From the NCBI GenBank assembly GCA_963798775.1, contig CAWCUK010000001.1:1054001-1118000 (forward strand): 64,000 bases of DNA, read 5' to 3'. The position numbers were made by a program, and so were the translations under genes. Shown piece by piece: positions 8,681 through 17,697 of the stretch. The first letter of the stretch is position 1, and every line of letters starts with the position of its first letter. The stretch comes from CAWCUK01 sp963798775 (lineage in GTDB: Bacteria > Bacteroidota > Ignavibacteria > Ignavibacteriales > Ignavibacteriaceae). Below the pieces are notes generated by a model. That model saw only the letters and a list, made by a program, of their open reading frames with translations, was not told the DNA's origin and made no database searches.

Positions 8681-10741
8681 TTATTTATTAACGATAGAAA
8701 ATCTTACAGCTTCCCCGCCTCCCGGAGCTAAATTTATTTGCATTTTAAATTTACTATTTACTTTCTCTTTTTTTATTTCAATAGAATAAGGATTTGTTTT
8801 CCAATCGGCGTCATTTCCGTCTCTATAAATTTCCGCTAAATAAGTTTTACCGGGAGAAAGGAAATCAAGATTTACTTCGAATTTTCTTGAATTCTCATCG
8901 GTAATACTTCCTAAATACCAATCGTCACTGTTTCTGTCTTTTCTTACAATAGTAATATAATCACCGATGGCGGCATTTATTACTTTAGTCTCTTCCCAGT
9001 CAACCGGAACATCTCTTATAAATTGAAAAGGTTTTAAATTTTTCTCATAATTTTCCGGTAGATCAGCGGCCATTTGCAATGGGCTGTATATAACTACATA
9101 AAGTGCCAATTGTTTTGCAAGGGTTGTATTTACTCTATTATTAGGTTTTATTTTTGGATATAATAAATCAAATATTCCCGGCGTAAAATCCATTGGGCCG
9201 GCGAGTAATCTTGTGAAAGGAAGTATTGTAAGATGTTCCGGAGGATTTCCGCCGTCGGTAGACCATGCGTTATATTCCTGTCCTCTAGCGCCTTCTCTAG
9301 ACATCATATTTGGATAAGTCCTCCTTAATCCGGTGGCTTTAATAGGTTCATGCGCGTCAATCATTATTTTATTTTTCGCCGCTTCTTTAACTACTTTTAG
9401 ATAATGGCGAACCATATATTGCCCGTGATGAGTTTCGTACTGAACTTTCCCATTTTCATCAAATCTTTTAATCGACCTGCCAAAGTTTACATAACCTGTT
9501 TTTACTGTTTTTATTCCTAAAGAATGGTAGAGTTTGAAAGCCGTGTCTAATTGCGATTCGTAATTTAAGACAGCTCCGCCAGTTTCATTATGGCCGATAA
9601 GCTGAATACCTTTTGAGGCCGCATAATTCGCGACCTTTTTAAGATTATAGTCAGGCGCGGCTTGAATAAAATTAAAATTTTCGCCGTTTTTAACCCAGTC
9701 ACCGTCCCAGCCGGTATTCCATCCTTCAACCAAAACTCCGCCGAATCCATATTTAGAAGCAAAATCAATATATTTTTCAGCATTTTTAGTTGTAGCTCCG
9801 TGTTTAGGCCCGGTTGACCAGGTATATTTCTCAAGGTGCATAGCCCACCAAATTCCCACATATTTACAAGGTTCAACCCATGAAACATTTCCCAGAGCAT
9901 TTGGTTCATTAAGATTTAAAATTAAATAGGAAGTTATTAAGCCGGCGGGAGAATCTGAAATTTGTATTGTACGCCAGGGAGTTTGCATGGGAGAGGAAGC
10001 TTTTACTCTAACACCGTCAGACCATGGTACTAAATCAGCTTTAAGCACATTATTTTTCTCCGAGATCAAAGTCATACTAGAATAATTAACAAGAGCAGCC
10101 TCATGAATACTTAAATATAAACCATTATTAGTTTCCATTGTAAGAGGCGTAATAACAGTATCCATTTGATTTAGAGGGGAAGATCGGTATAAATATTCAT
10201 AACGATTACTTTGATAAGCTTTAATCCACCAAGCTTTATGATCACCTGCCAAATGAAATTCCGTTAATTCATCCATAATATTAAAATCAGCTAAATCCGA
10301 TTGTGCCGGAATTTCATACCGGAATCCTATTCCATAATTATACACTTTAAAAATGATTGATAACTTTCTGGAATTTTTATCGATTAAATTTATCTTCAAC
10401 TCATTATAATTATTACGAATATTTTTTACTTCTCCCCAAGGCTGAGTCCAAATAGAATCAAAAGATTTTTTATTTACCGAGACTATTTTTGTGTTTGAAG
10501 CAGGGAAAGGCCCGTCTTCTAAAATAAAACCCAATCGCGATTTCTCAATTACAATTTGCCCAAACCGTTCAACTTGATAAAGTGGTTTATCATTTTCTAA
10601 AATAAACGAAACTTTTATTTCGCCGTTCGGTGAGAAAACCTCATAATTCTGTCCAATTATTTTTTGAGAGAATACAAAATTAAATGATATGAAAATGAGA
10701 AGGGAAATAAAATATGTTCTGTATCCGGTTATTTTATTCAT
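8681..10741 (-). CDS. GH97 alpha-glucosidase, SusB-like inverting type
   Basis: This 686-residue secreted enzyme belongs to glycoside hydrolase family 97 along its whole length. It has an N-terminal signal peptide ending near VFSQ, a beta-sandwich domain, a (beta/alpha)8 barrel (WWAMHLEKYTW onward) and a C-terminal beta domain. Residues E386 (GHNETGG), E465 (DAHEPIK) and E489 (ARGQEYN) occupy the places of E439, E508 and E532 in Bacteroides SusB. The 24-residue spacing between the last two is identical to SusB. This predicts an inverting, calcium-dependent alpha-glucosidase acting on starch-type oligosaccharides in the periplasm. It is not next to susC/susD genes here. Confidence 0.93.
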   Translation of the reverse strand: MNKITGYRTYFISLLIFISFNFVFSQKIIGQNYEVFSPNGEIKVSFILENDKPLYQVERFGQIVIEKSRLGFILEDGPFPASNTKIVSVNKKSFDSIWTQPWGEVKNIRNNYNELKINLIDKNSRKLSIIFKVYNYGIGFRYEIPAQSDLADFNIMDELTEFHLAGDHKAWWIKAYQSNRYEYLYRSSPLNQMDTVITPLTMETNNGLYLSIHEAALVNYSSMTLISEKNNVLKADLVPWSDGVRVKASSPMQTPWRTIQISDSPAGLITSYLILNLNEPNALGNVSWVEPCKYVGIWWAMHLEKYTWSTGPKHGATTKNAEKYIDFASKYGFGGVLVEGWNTGWDGDWVKNGENFNFIQAAPDYNLKKVANYAASKGIQLIGHNETGGAVLNYESQLDTAFKLYHSLGIKTVKTGYVNFGRSIKRFDENGKVQYETHHGQYMVRHYLKVVKEAAKNKIMIDAHEPIKATGLRRTYPNMMSREGARGQEYNAWSTDGGNPPEHLTILPFTRLLAGPMDFTPGIFDLLYPKIKPNNRVNTTLAKQLALYVVIYSPLQMAADLPENYEKNLKPFQFIRDVPVDWEETKVINAAIGDYITIVRKDRNSDDWYLGSITDENSRKFEVNLDFLSPGKTYLAEIYRDGNDADWKTNPYSIEIKKEKVNSKFKMQINLAPGGGEAVRFSIVNK

Positions 10742-10951
10742 TTGAATCCCGATTTTTTATCTTAGTTAGCTGATTTTAACAATGGCTTATTCTACATAAA
10801 AATAAAATTGATTTTTATTTTAATTAATCTAAAAAAACCGCGTGATATTATGAATAAGAATTTTATGTTTTTGCTAAATCTTTATAATTGGAATAATATT
10901 TAGGGAAGAAATAACTTAGATTAAAAGTTTCATATGAATAGAATAATAAAA

Positions 10952-10971
10952 AAGGGAGCCTAAGCTCCCCA
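10952..10971 (-). terminator. intrinsic terminator of the T9SS protein gene
   Basis: GGGAGC-CTAA-GCTCCC forms a tight hairpin. Read on the minus strand it is followed by six T, 30 bp after the stop of the gene at 11001-12218. Confidence 0.85.
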
Positions 10972-11000
10972 TAAAAATGAAAAATTTATTTTTTTATAAA

Positions 11001-12218
11001 TTACTTCAAAAGAATCATTTTCTTGGTAGAAACAAAACTGCCGGCGGATAATTTATAAATATAAACTCCGCTCGATAAATTAGAAGCGTTGAAATTAATA
11101 TTATAGCTTCCGGCTTCTTTGTTTTCATTAACAAGAGTAGCAACCTCAATACCTAAAGCATTATAAACTTTCATTATAACTTTTCCGCTTACAGGAAGTT
11201 GATAGCTAATTGTTGTAGAAGGGTTGAACGGATTCGGATAATTCTGTTTCAAAGCGAATTCAACCGGAGCAGAAACTTCAGTATTAATTTCTTTTGAATA
11301 TTCAAACTTTCCGTCAAAATCGAGTTGTTTTAATCTGTAAGTATAATTTCCAGATTTTACTTTGGAATCTACATATGAATAAGAATTTGTTTTTGTAGAT
11401 GTTCCTGCGCCGTGAATAAATCCGATAACTTCATAATTTCCGTTAACTTGTTTTCTTTCTACTTCAAAACCTTTATTGTTTTTTTCTGTAGCGGTTGACC
11501 AAGATAATTTAACTTGATTTTTTACAACAGCCGCGCTAAATGAAGTAAGTTCAACCGGAAGAGGAACTTTGGGGCCACGAACAAAGCCATCGTAGGATAA
11601 TTTTACTGAATCTGTTACCGCGCCGGTTGTAACGGCAACTATATCATAACCAACAATTTTATCAAAATCTAAAGTTCCGTTATTAGTTCCCATAAACCAG
11701 TTATTGGGCGCTCTAACAAAACCGGAATTATCAGGATTTACATTTCCGTCAGTTGTTCTTTCATTAAAAGGAATTTTTTCTTCATACCAGCCTGAAACAT
11801 TATCTAACGCAACGGCATCTTCAAAAATATAAGCTTCTTTAGTATCGGTAGAATTTGGCTGATCCCACAATTGAATTCTGAATACCATACTTGGATCTGC
11901 CGGTGCTTGTTTAACTTTAATCCATAAATATAAAGTATCATCTTTACTGCCCGTCCAATCCTCTGTAATATCCGCAGTCTGAACCATAGCAAAAGTGCCC
12001 CAATCATGAACATTTGCAATAACCGCGTTTACATTTAAAGATCCTGTTCCCTCAACAAAATCGGTATTATTATCTGATATGCTAACAACAGAAGGAGCCT
12101 CGGAATTTGTAGAAAGGTTTGCGGCCTGGCTATCAAAATTATTGATAACTGTTTGCGCGGATACGGAAAATAAAAATCCCGCTATAAAGAACACGCAAAT
12201 TGTAGATAGAAGTTTCAT
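11001..12218 (-). CDS. secreted protein with type IX secretion sorting domain
   Basis: The 405-residue protein has a signal peptide ending VSAQ. A galactose-binding-like or carbohydrate-binding-like beta domain spans about 22-210 (FDSQAAN, LYLWIKVKQ, FRIQLWDQ). A fibronectin-like stretch follows at about 222-315 (PVELTSFSAAV, then VKLSWSTATEKNNKGFEVER). The C-terminal module starts at QNYPNPFNPSTTISY and ends in VSTKKMILLK. That module is the standard type A sorting domain cut off during T9SS export, so the protein is secreted or cell-surface attached. No catalytic motif is visible; it may bind carbohydrate. It follows the GH97 gene on the same strand but has its own terminator. Confidence 0.85.
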   Translation of the reverse strand: MKLLSTICVFFIAGFLFSVSAQTVINNFDSQAANLSTNSEAPSVVSISDNNTDFVEGTGSLNVNAVIANVHDWGTFAMVQTADITEDWTGSKDDTLYLWIKVKQAPADPSMVFRIQLWDQPNSTDTKEAYIFEDAVALDNVSGWYEEKIPFNERTTDGNVNPDNSGFVRAPNNWFMGTNNGTLDFDKIVGYDIVAVTTGAVTDSVKLSYDGFVRGPKVPLPVELTSFSAAVVKNQVKLSWSTATEKNNKGFEVERKQVNGNYEVIGFIHGAGTSTKTNSYSYVDSKVKSGNYTYRLKQLDFDGKFEYSKEINTEVSAPVEFALKQNYPNPFNPSTTISYQLPVSGKVIMKVYNALGIEVATLVNENKEAGSYNINFNASNLSSGVYIYKLSAGSFVSTKKMILLK

Positions 12219-12620
12219 TATGTCTCCTGAAATTGATTAATATAATTAGTTACCTAAGAAATGAGTTGCCTTATTTTCTGATCTTTTTCATAAAGGATGG
12301 CCAATTTTTTCTTGTCTTTATTTATTTTAAATACCAATTCTTGCCGAACCAATTTATTTTTTAATTGCCCCCGTAATACTAAAGACAGAGGTTTAATTGT
12401 TTAATTCTATATCTTAGTCGAATCTTTCAATCTAATTTTTTCTAATCAATTACACATCGTGAATAAATATCCAATTAGAGATAAATCAAAAACCATGCTT
12501 AAAATAGATTTCGCGATAAAGAAGGATTTTCAAGAAAAACAGAAGAATTTACTTGCGGTATTTTATCAATTTAATAAAACAGTTTTATCAGTTGGATAAA
12601 AGAAATTAGGAAATGAATGA
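12219..12620. other. intergenic region upstream of the T9SS gene
   Basis: About 400 AT-rich bases with no gene, tRNA or clear repeat. It must contain the promoter of the minus-strand T9SS gene, but I could not pick a convincing box. Confidence 0.4.
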
Positions 12621-12621
12621 A

Positions 12622-12649
12622 AAAAATCCCGGCACTAACCGGGATTTTT
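12622..12649 (-). terminator. intrinsic terminator after transketolase
   Basis: AAAAATCCCGG-CACTAA-CCGGGATTTTT is a near-perfect hairpin with A/T tails on both sides. It begins 17 bases after the transketolase stop on the minus strand. Confidence 0.85.
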
Positions 12650-12665
12650 AGAGATGATTTTCTTT

Positions 12666-14714
12666 TTATTTTAATTTTTCAAGGATTCTTTTGGCTACGG
12701 CAAAAATATTTCCCGGGGTAAAACCAAATTTCTCCATTAAAATTATAATCGGAGCCGAAGCGCCGAAAGTTTCTATACTTACAGCTTCACCGAATTCGCC
12801 GAGATATTTTTCCCAGCTTTGTGAAATACCGGCTTCCACAGAAACTCTTGCTTTTACCGATTTAGGCAAAACTGATTTTTTATATTCTTCTGATTGCTTT
12901 TCAAATAATTCGTGTGAAGGAAAACTTACAACTCTTGTTTTTATTCCTTCACCTTCCAGTTTTTCAGCCGCTTCTAACGTGATAGAAATTTCGGATCCGG
13001 AAGCCATTAAAATTACATCCGGCGCGCCTTCGGAATCTTTTAAAATATAAGCTCCTTTTGAAAAATTTTCTGCGGAAGAATATTTTGCTCTATCTAAGGT
13101 TGGTAAATTTTGCCGTGTTAAAATTAATGCTACCGGACTTCCTTTATGTTCGATTGCCGTTTTCCATGCTTCTACAGTTTCGTTTGCATCCGCCGGGCGA
13201 AGTACAAGTAATTTTGGAATTGCCCGCAGCGAAGCAATATGTTCAATCGGCTGATGAGTCGGGCCGTCTTCTCCCAAACCAATGCTGTCATGAGTAAACA
13301 CATAAATTGGATTTATTCCTGATAATGAACCTAAGCGTAAAGCGGGACGAAGGTAATCGGAGAAAACAAGAAAAGTTCCACCGTAAGGAATTACGCCGCC
13401 GTACATTGCCATTCCGTTAAGAATGCTGGCCATTCCGTGTTCTCTGATTCCGAAATGAAAATTTCTACCGTAATTTATTTCTGCGGAAAAAGCTTCAAAA
13501 GATTTTAAGAAAGTATTATTAGAAGGCGCCAAATCGGCAGACCCGCCGATTAAACCGGGAAGATCAGCGGCAATAGCATTTAAAACTTTTCCCGATGCGG
13601 CGCGTGTTGCCATGCCTTTTTCGTCCGCTTCAAATTTGGGAAGTTTCTCTTTCCATTCTTCACCCAATTCTCCGCTAATTAATTGGCTGAATAATTTTGC
13701 TTCCCCGGGATATTTCTGATTATATTCTTCAAAAAATTTTTCCCATTCCGCTTCAAGTTTTTCGCCTTTTTCTTTTACAGCGGAAAATATTTCTTTTGTT
13801 TCTTCGGGAATTAAAAAGTTAGAATCTTCCGGCCAGCCGAGATTTTTTTTAGATAATTTTACTTCTCCTTCTCCAAGCGGAGAGCCGTGCGCGGCGGAAG
13901 TATCCTGTTTATTCGGGCTTCCGAATCCTATATGAGTTTTAGTAACTATTATTGATGGTTTATCAGAAATATTTTGCGCGGCTTTTAAAGCAATATCCAT
14001 TGCCTTCAAATCATTAACATCATTTAGATATTGAACATGCCAACCGTACGCTTCAAAACGTTTACCTACATCTTCCGAAAAAGATAAATCTGTTGTTCCG
14101 TCGATTGTTATTTTATTGTCGTCATAAAAGAAAATAATTTTCCCGAGTTTAAGATGTCCCGCAATAGAAGCGGCTTCGTGAGAAACTCCTTCCATTAAAT
14201 CGCCGTCGCTGCAAATTCCGTATATAAAATGATCGATTAATTTTATATCATCTTTATTAAATTTTGCGGCGAGATAAGCTTCGGCTATCGCCATTCCCAC
14301 TGAATTAGCAAAGCCTTGCCCCAAAGGACCTGTTGTAGTTTCCACTCCTTCCGTAAGCCCGAATTCAGGATGGCCGGGAGTAATACTTCCCCACTGTCTA
14401 AAATTCTTTAAATCTTCCAACAAAATTTTATAACCGCAGAGATGAAGAACCGAATAAAGGAGCATACTTCCGTGGCCGGCTGAAAGAATAAATCTATCTC
14501 TGTTAACCCAGTTAGGATTTGCGGGATTATGTTTCATAAATTGGGTGTAAAGTTTATAGGCAATCGGGGCGCAGCCCATCGGCATTCCCGGATGTCCGGA
14601 GTTTGCTTTCTGCACTCCGTCAACAGCCAAAAATCTTATTGTGTTTATAGCTAATTCATCTAAATTATTTTTATCTATGGCAAGTTTATCCAATTGCGGT
14701 GAACTATCCGGCAT
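12666..14714 (-). CDS. tkt: transketolase
   Basis: Transketolase moves two-carbon ketol units in the non-oxidative pentose phosphate pathway, using thiamine diphosphate and a divalent metal. The 682-residue length is typical. Visible motifs are GHPGMPMG near residue 40, the thiamine motif SDGDLMEG ending in DDNKIT near 168-197, HIGFGSPNK with the conserved histidine, and the signature GLGEDGPTHQPIEH in the second half. The C-terminal domain closes with FGFTPGNI. It is a single gene with its own terminator; the plus-strand DUF4230 gene diverges from it. Confidence 0.97.
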   Translation of the reverse strand: MPDSSPQLDKLAIDKNNLDELAINTIRFLAVDGVQKANSGHPGMPMGCAPIAYKLYTQFMKHNPANPNWVNRDRFILSAGHGSMLLYSVLHLCGYKILLEDLKNFRQWGSITPGHPEFGLTEGVETTTGPLGQGFANSVGMAIAEAYLAAKFNKDDIKLIDHFIYGICSDGDLMEGVSHEAASIAGHLKLGKIIFFYDDNKITIDGTTDLSFSEDVGKRFEAYGWHVQYLNDVNDLKAMDIALKAAQNISDKPSIIVTKTHIGFGSPNKQDTSAAHGSPLGEGEVKLSKKNLGWPEDSNFLIPEETKEIFSAVKEKGEKLEAEWEKFFEEYNQKYPGEAKLFSQLISGELGEEWKEKLPKFEADEKGMATRAASGKVLNAIAADLPGLIGGSADLAPSNNTFLKSFEAFSAEINYGRNFHFGIREHGMASILNGMAMYGGVIPYGGTFLVFSDYLRPALRLGSLSGINPIYVFTHDSIGLGEDGPTHQPIEHIASLRAIPKLLVLRPADANETVEAWKTAIEHKGSPVALILTRQNLPTLDRAKYSSAENFSKGAYILKDSEGAPDVILMASGSEISITLEAAEKLEGEGIKTRVVSFPSHELFEKQSEEYKKSVLPKSVKARVSVEAGISQSWEKYLGEFGEAVSIETFGASAPIIILMEKFGFTPGNIFAVAKRILEKLK

Positions 14715-14835
14715 ATAACTGCTCCGTTTATTATTGTTTTACTTTGTATTAAAAATTTTATCTTTAAATATATTAAAATCGAAAAGAATTTTAGAATTTT
14801 ATTTTCATAATTATCTTTTGAATTACGGTATTTGC

Positions 14836-15435
14836 ATGAAAAGCTTAAAAGTCAGCATAATTATTATAACGGCGATAATTATATTTCTATTTATAATAGA
14901 ATATTTTACCGGAATTCTAAATATTAAATTTATTAATGGATCCGAAATATCCGCTCAAATGATTGTACTTGAGAAAATTGAAAACATCGGGAATCTTGAA
15001 GTTGTAAAATATAATTTTAATGATATTGTTGAAGAAACAGTTAAAAGAAAATTATTTAATATTGATAATTTTGCGCCGGATAGTAAAGTCCTTTTGATAG
15101 TGAATGGAGAAGCGGCCGCTTGCATAGATCTTAAAAAAGTAAAGAAAGAAGATATTCAATTAAAGGATGATAAAGTTTTTATAACTCTTCCCGGGCCGGA
15201 GTTATGTTATGCAAAAGTAAATCATAATAATTCTAAAATTTATGACGCTAATTTAACCGCGAGAATATTAAATCCGGAATTAATTGATAAAGGATTTAAG
15301 AATGCCGAAAAAAAGATAAAGCAAAAAGCTCTTGAGTTAGGCATTATAGAAAAAGCCAAAACCAATGGGAAGAAATTACTACAACCGCTGCTTCAGGGTA
15401 TAACACAACGAGCGGTAATAATAAGTTACAGATAA
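14836..15435 (+). CDS. DUF4230 family membrane-anchored protein
   Basis: I start the gene at ATG 14836, where the protein opens with a lysine and a single membrane segment (SLKVSIIIITAIIIFLFIIE); the longer frame upstream adds only low-complexity residues. The 199-residue product shows the DUF4230 pattern: a first strand pair (LEVVKYNFNDIVEE), the core KVLLIVNGEAAACIDLKKV, and a helix-rich C-terminus rich in K and A. The function of DUF4230 is unknown; it is thought to sit on the outer face of the inner membrane. The gene converges on the osmoprotectant operon, with one base between stops. Confidence 0.75.
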   Translation: MKSLKVSIIIITAIIIFLFIIEYFTGILNIKFINGSEISAQMIVLEKIENIGNLEVVKYNFNDIVEETVKRKLFNIDNFAPDSKVLLIVNGEAAACIDLKKVKKEDIQLKDDKVFITLPGPELCYAKVNHNNSKIYDANLTARILNPELIDKGFKNAEKKIKQKALELGIIEKAKTNGKKLLQPLLQGITQRAVIISYR

Positions 15436-15436
15436 A

Positions 15437-16915
15437 TTATTCGTCAAGCCGTAAACCTTTCGGTACAAAATATTTTTCTAACAAATCAAAAAACAACTGA
15501 ACTAAAACTGCGAGCAGCGCAGCAGGAACAGCGCCTTCCAAAATTAATGAAATATTATCCAATCTAATTCCGGTTAATATCGGCTGTCCGTAGCCGCCCG
15601 CGCCTATTAATGCGCCGAGAGTCGCGGTTCCAATATTTATAACCGCCGAAGTTTTTATTCCCGCTAAAATTGATCTTGAAGCTAATGGAAGTTCAATTAA
15701 TCTTAACCGCGCGGCGGAAGGGATTCCCAAAGCTACGGCCGATTCTTTAATATGTTGTGGAATGTTTTGCAACCCGGAATAAGTATTCCTAACAATCGGA
15801 AGTAAACTATAAAGGAAAAGCGCCACTATAGCGGGCCATGAGCCGATTCCAAGAAGAGGAATCATAAAAACTAATAAAGCCAGAGAAGGAATAGTTTGAA
15901 TTATTCCGGTAACACCAAGAATTAAATTGCTAATCTCTTTCTTTTTATATGCGAGAATTCCAAGAGGAATAGAAAAGAGAATAGCGACGGATAAGGAAAC
16001 GGCAACCATAAAAAGATGTTCTTTTGTGTAGAGCCAAATTCCGCTCCAAAATGATGAAATTGCATAACCAGTTTTTTCTGAAAAAGTATCGGAAATAAAA
16101 TCAGCGGCAACTTTACTTTCAGGTTTTCCATCAATTTTAACTTCGGCATTCATCGCGATCATTAAAGAATCTGAAATGCTCCCTTCTAATCGAAGAATTG
16201 ATTTTAAAGCTGCGGGCGATTTTTTTTTTAGCGGAATTCGGTAAAGCAAAACCGCGTGATAATCGGGGAAGAAATGATAATCATCTTTCAAAACTTTCAA
16301 ATTATAATAATCAATATCCGCGTCGGTTGAATATAAATCAATTACATCGATTGAATTATTATCAAGGCCTCTGTAAGCAAGATCATGATCTAAGCCATTT
16401 ACATTTTGCACGGGAAGATTATATGCTTTTTGCAATCCCGGCCAACCATCCTTCCTATCCATAAACTCATTACTGAAACCAAATCGAAGTTCGGGATAAT
16501 TTTTTAAATCTGAAATTTTAAAAATATGGAGTTCTTCCGCTTTTTCCTTTTTCATTCCTAATGCGTAGGTATTATTAAAACCTAACGGCTTGCTCATCTC
16601 CACATTATTTTCTTTCAGCAGGTTTTCAAGTTCACTTTCTGAAATATTTTTTTGCGAAAATATTTCCTGCCGTATAGTGCCGGTGTATTCGGGATAAATA
16701 TCTATATCGCCCTTCAGCAGCGCGTTCCATAAAACTCTTGTGCCGCCGAGTTCTCTTAAATGTGTAATATTTTGATTTTCTAATCTTCCAAGCTGCGTTA
16801 CAACTTCGCCGAGAATTACAGACTCGGTAAATTTTTTAGAACCCACTTTAATTTCTTGAGCATACAGAAGGGAAATAGAAAAGCTAATTAGAAGTATGAT
16901 TTTAGTAATTTTCAA
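15437..16915 (-). CDS. osmoprotectant ABC transporter, substrate-binding protein fused to permease
   Basis: The 492 residues begin with a signal peptide ending LLYAQ. A choline/betaine-type (OpuAC/OpuCC class) binding domain follows over about 20-290 (VGSKKFTESVILGEV, YPEYTGTIRQEIF). The permease domain covers about 300-485 with five or six membrane helices and the ProW-type loop (ALGIPSAARLRLIELPLASRSI). Binding domains fused to such permeases are often C-terminal, as in OpuABC; here it is N-terminal. The ATPase gene lies just upstream on the same strand. The likely role is uptake of glycine betaine, choline or a related solute under osmotic stress. Confidence 0.9.
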   Translation of the reverse strand: MKITKIILLISFSISLLYAQEIKVGSKKFTESVILGEVVTQLGRLENQNITHLRELGGTRVLWNALLKGDIDIYPEYTGTIRQEIFSQKNISESELENLLKENNVEMSKPLGFNNTYALGMKKEKAEELHIFKISDLKNYPELRFGFSNEFMDRKDGWPGLQKAYNLPVQNVNGLDHDLAYRGLDNNSIDVIDLYSTDADIDYYNLKVLKDDYHFFPDYHAVLLYRIPLKKKSPAALKSILRLEGSISDSLMIAMNAEVKIDGKPESKVAADFISDTFSEKTGYAISSFWSGIWLYTKEHLFMVAVSLSVAILFSIPLGILAYKKKEISNLILGVTGIIQTIPSLALLVFMIPLLGIGSWPAIVALFLYSLLPIVRNTYSGLQNIPQHIKESAVALGIPSAARLRLIELPLASRSILAGIKTSAVINIGTATLGALIGAGGYGQPILTGIRLDNISLILEGAVPAALLAVLVQLFFDLLEKYFVPKGLRLDE

Positions 16916-16953
16916 ATTTATTACTTTTAGAATGGAAGAAATTTTTACGACAA

Positions 16954-17697
16954 TTAATTTATAAGTTCGGGACTGCTTCTTTGGGCTTTAATAAATTTTG
17001 TAACAAATTCGTTTTCGGGATTTTCAACAAACTCTTTTATTTTTCCCGATTGAATTATGCTTCCATCTTTCATTAAGACAATTTTATCTCCGAAAAACGC
17101 GGCTTCATTTAAATCGTGCGTAACAAGCAGAACAGTTTTATTTAAGGTTGAAAATATTTCTTTTAAATCATTTTGTAAATCATAACGAATAAGAGGATCA
17201 AGCGCGCCAAGTGGTTCATCCATTAAAAGTATTTCCGGATCAAGCATTAAAGCACGCATCAAACTTACGCGCTGCTGCTGTCCCCCGGATAGTTCCGCGG
17301 GAAATCTTTTTAATCCTTCTTCCGGGAATTTAGTTAATTCGGAGAGAAATTTAATTCTCTCCGCAATTTTATTTTTTCCCCAGCCGAGATATTCAGCCAA
17401 AAGCGACGCGTTTTTTCCCGCGGTAAGATGAGGAAATAATCCCCCGTCTTGAATTACATAACCCATTTTTCTTCTAAAGAAAAGAATATTCTCTTCATTT
17501 AATTCTTCGTCATCTATTATTATTTTTCCGTTATCTTTTTCTATCAAACCGATGACTATTCTAATTAAAGAAGATTTGCCGCAGCCGCTCGGGCCAATTA
17601 AAACAGTAGTTTTGCCATGTTCAATATTTAGCGAAATGTTGTTGAGTGCGTTAACAGAACCATACGACTTTGAAATCTTTTCTAAATGAATCGGCAT
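16954..17697 (-). CDS. osmoprotectant ABC transporter ATP-binding protein
   Basis: This 247-residue ATPase has Walker A GPSGCGKSS near residue 35, signature LSGGQQQR, Walker B ILLMDEP and the H-loop VTHDLNEA. The pattern fits the OpuCA/ProV class, but without the C-terminal CBS domains that sense ionic strength in many homologues. Its ATG directly follows the stop of the GH13 gene (TAAATG), and the fused permease gene follows 38 bp downstream, so the three genes form one operon. Confidence 0.92.
   Translation of the reverse strand: MPIHLEKISKSYGSVNALNNISLNIEHGKTTVLIGPSGCGKSSLIRIVIGLIEKDNGKIIIDDEELNEENILFFRRKMGYVIQDGGLFPHLTAGKNASLLAEYLGWGKNKIAERIKFLSELTKFPEEGLKRFPAELSGGQQQRVSLMRALMLDPEILLMDEPLGALDPLIRYDLQNDLKEIFSTLNKTVLLVTHDLNEAAFFGDKIVLMKDGSIIQSGKIKEFVENPENEFVTKFIKAQRSSPELIN

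Noticed and set aside
12691..13050. Long open frame on the plus strand opposite transketolase
   Set aside because: It is a shadow of the tkt coding sequence; it has no ribosome binding site and its translation resembles no family. Similar shadows opposite other genes were left out.
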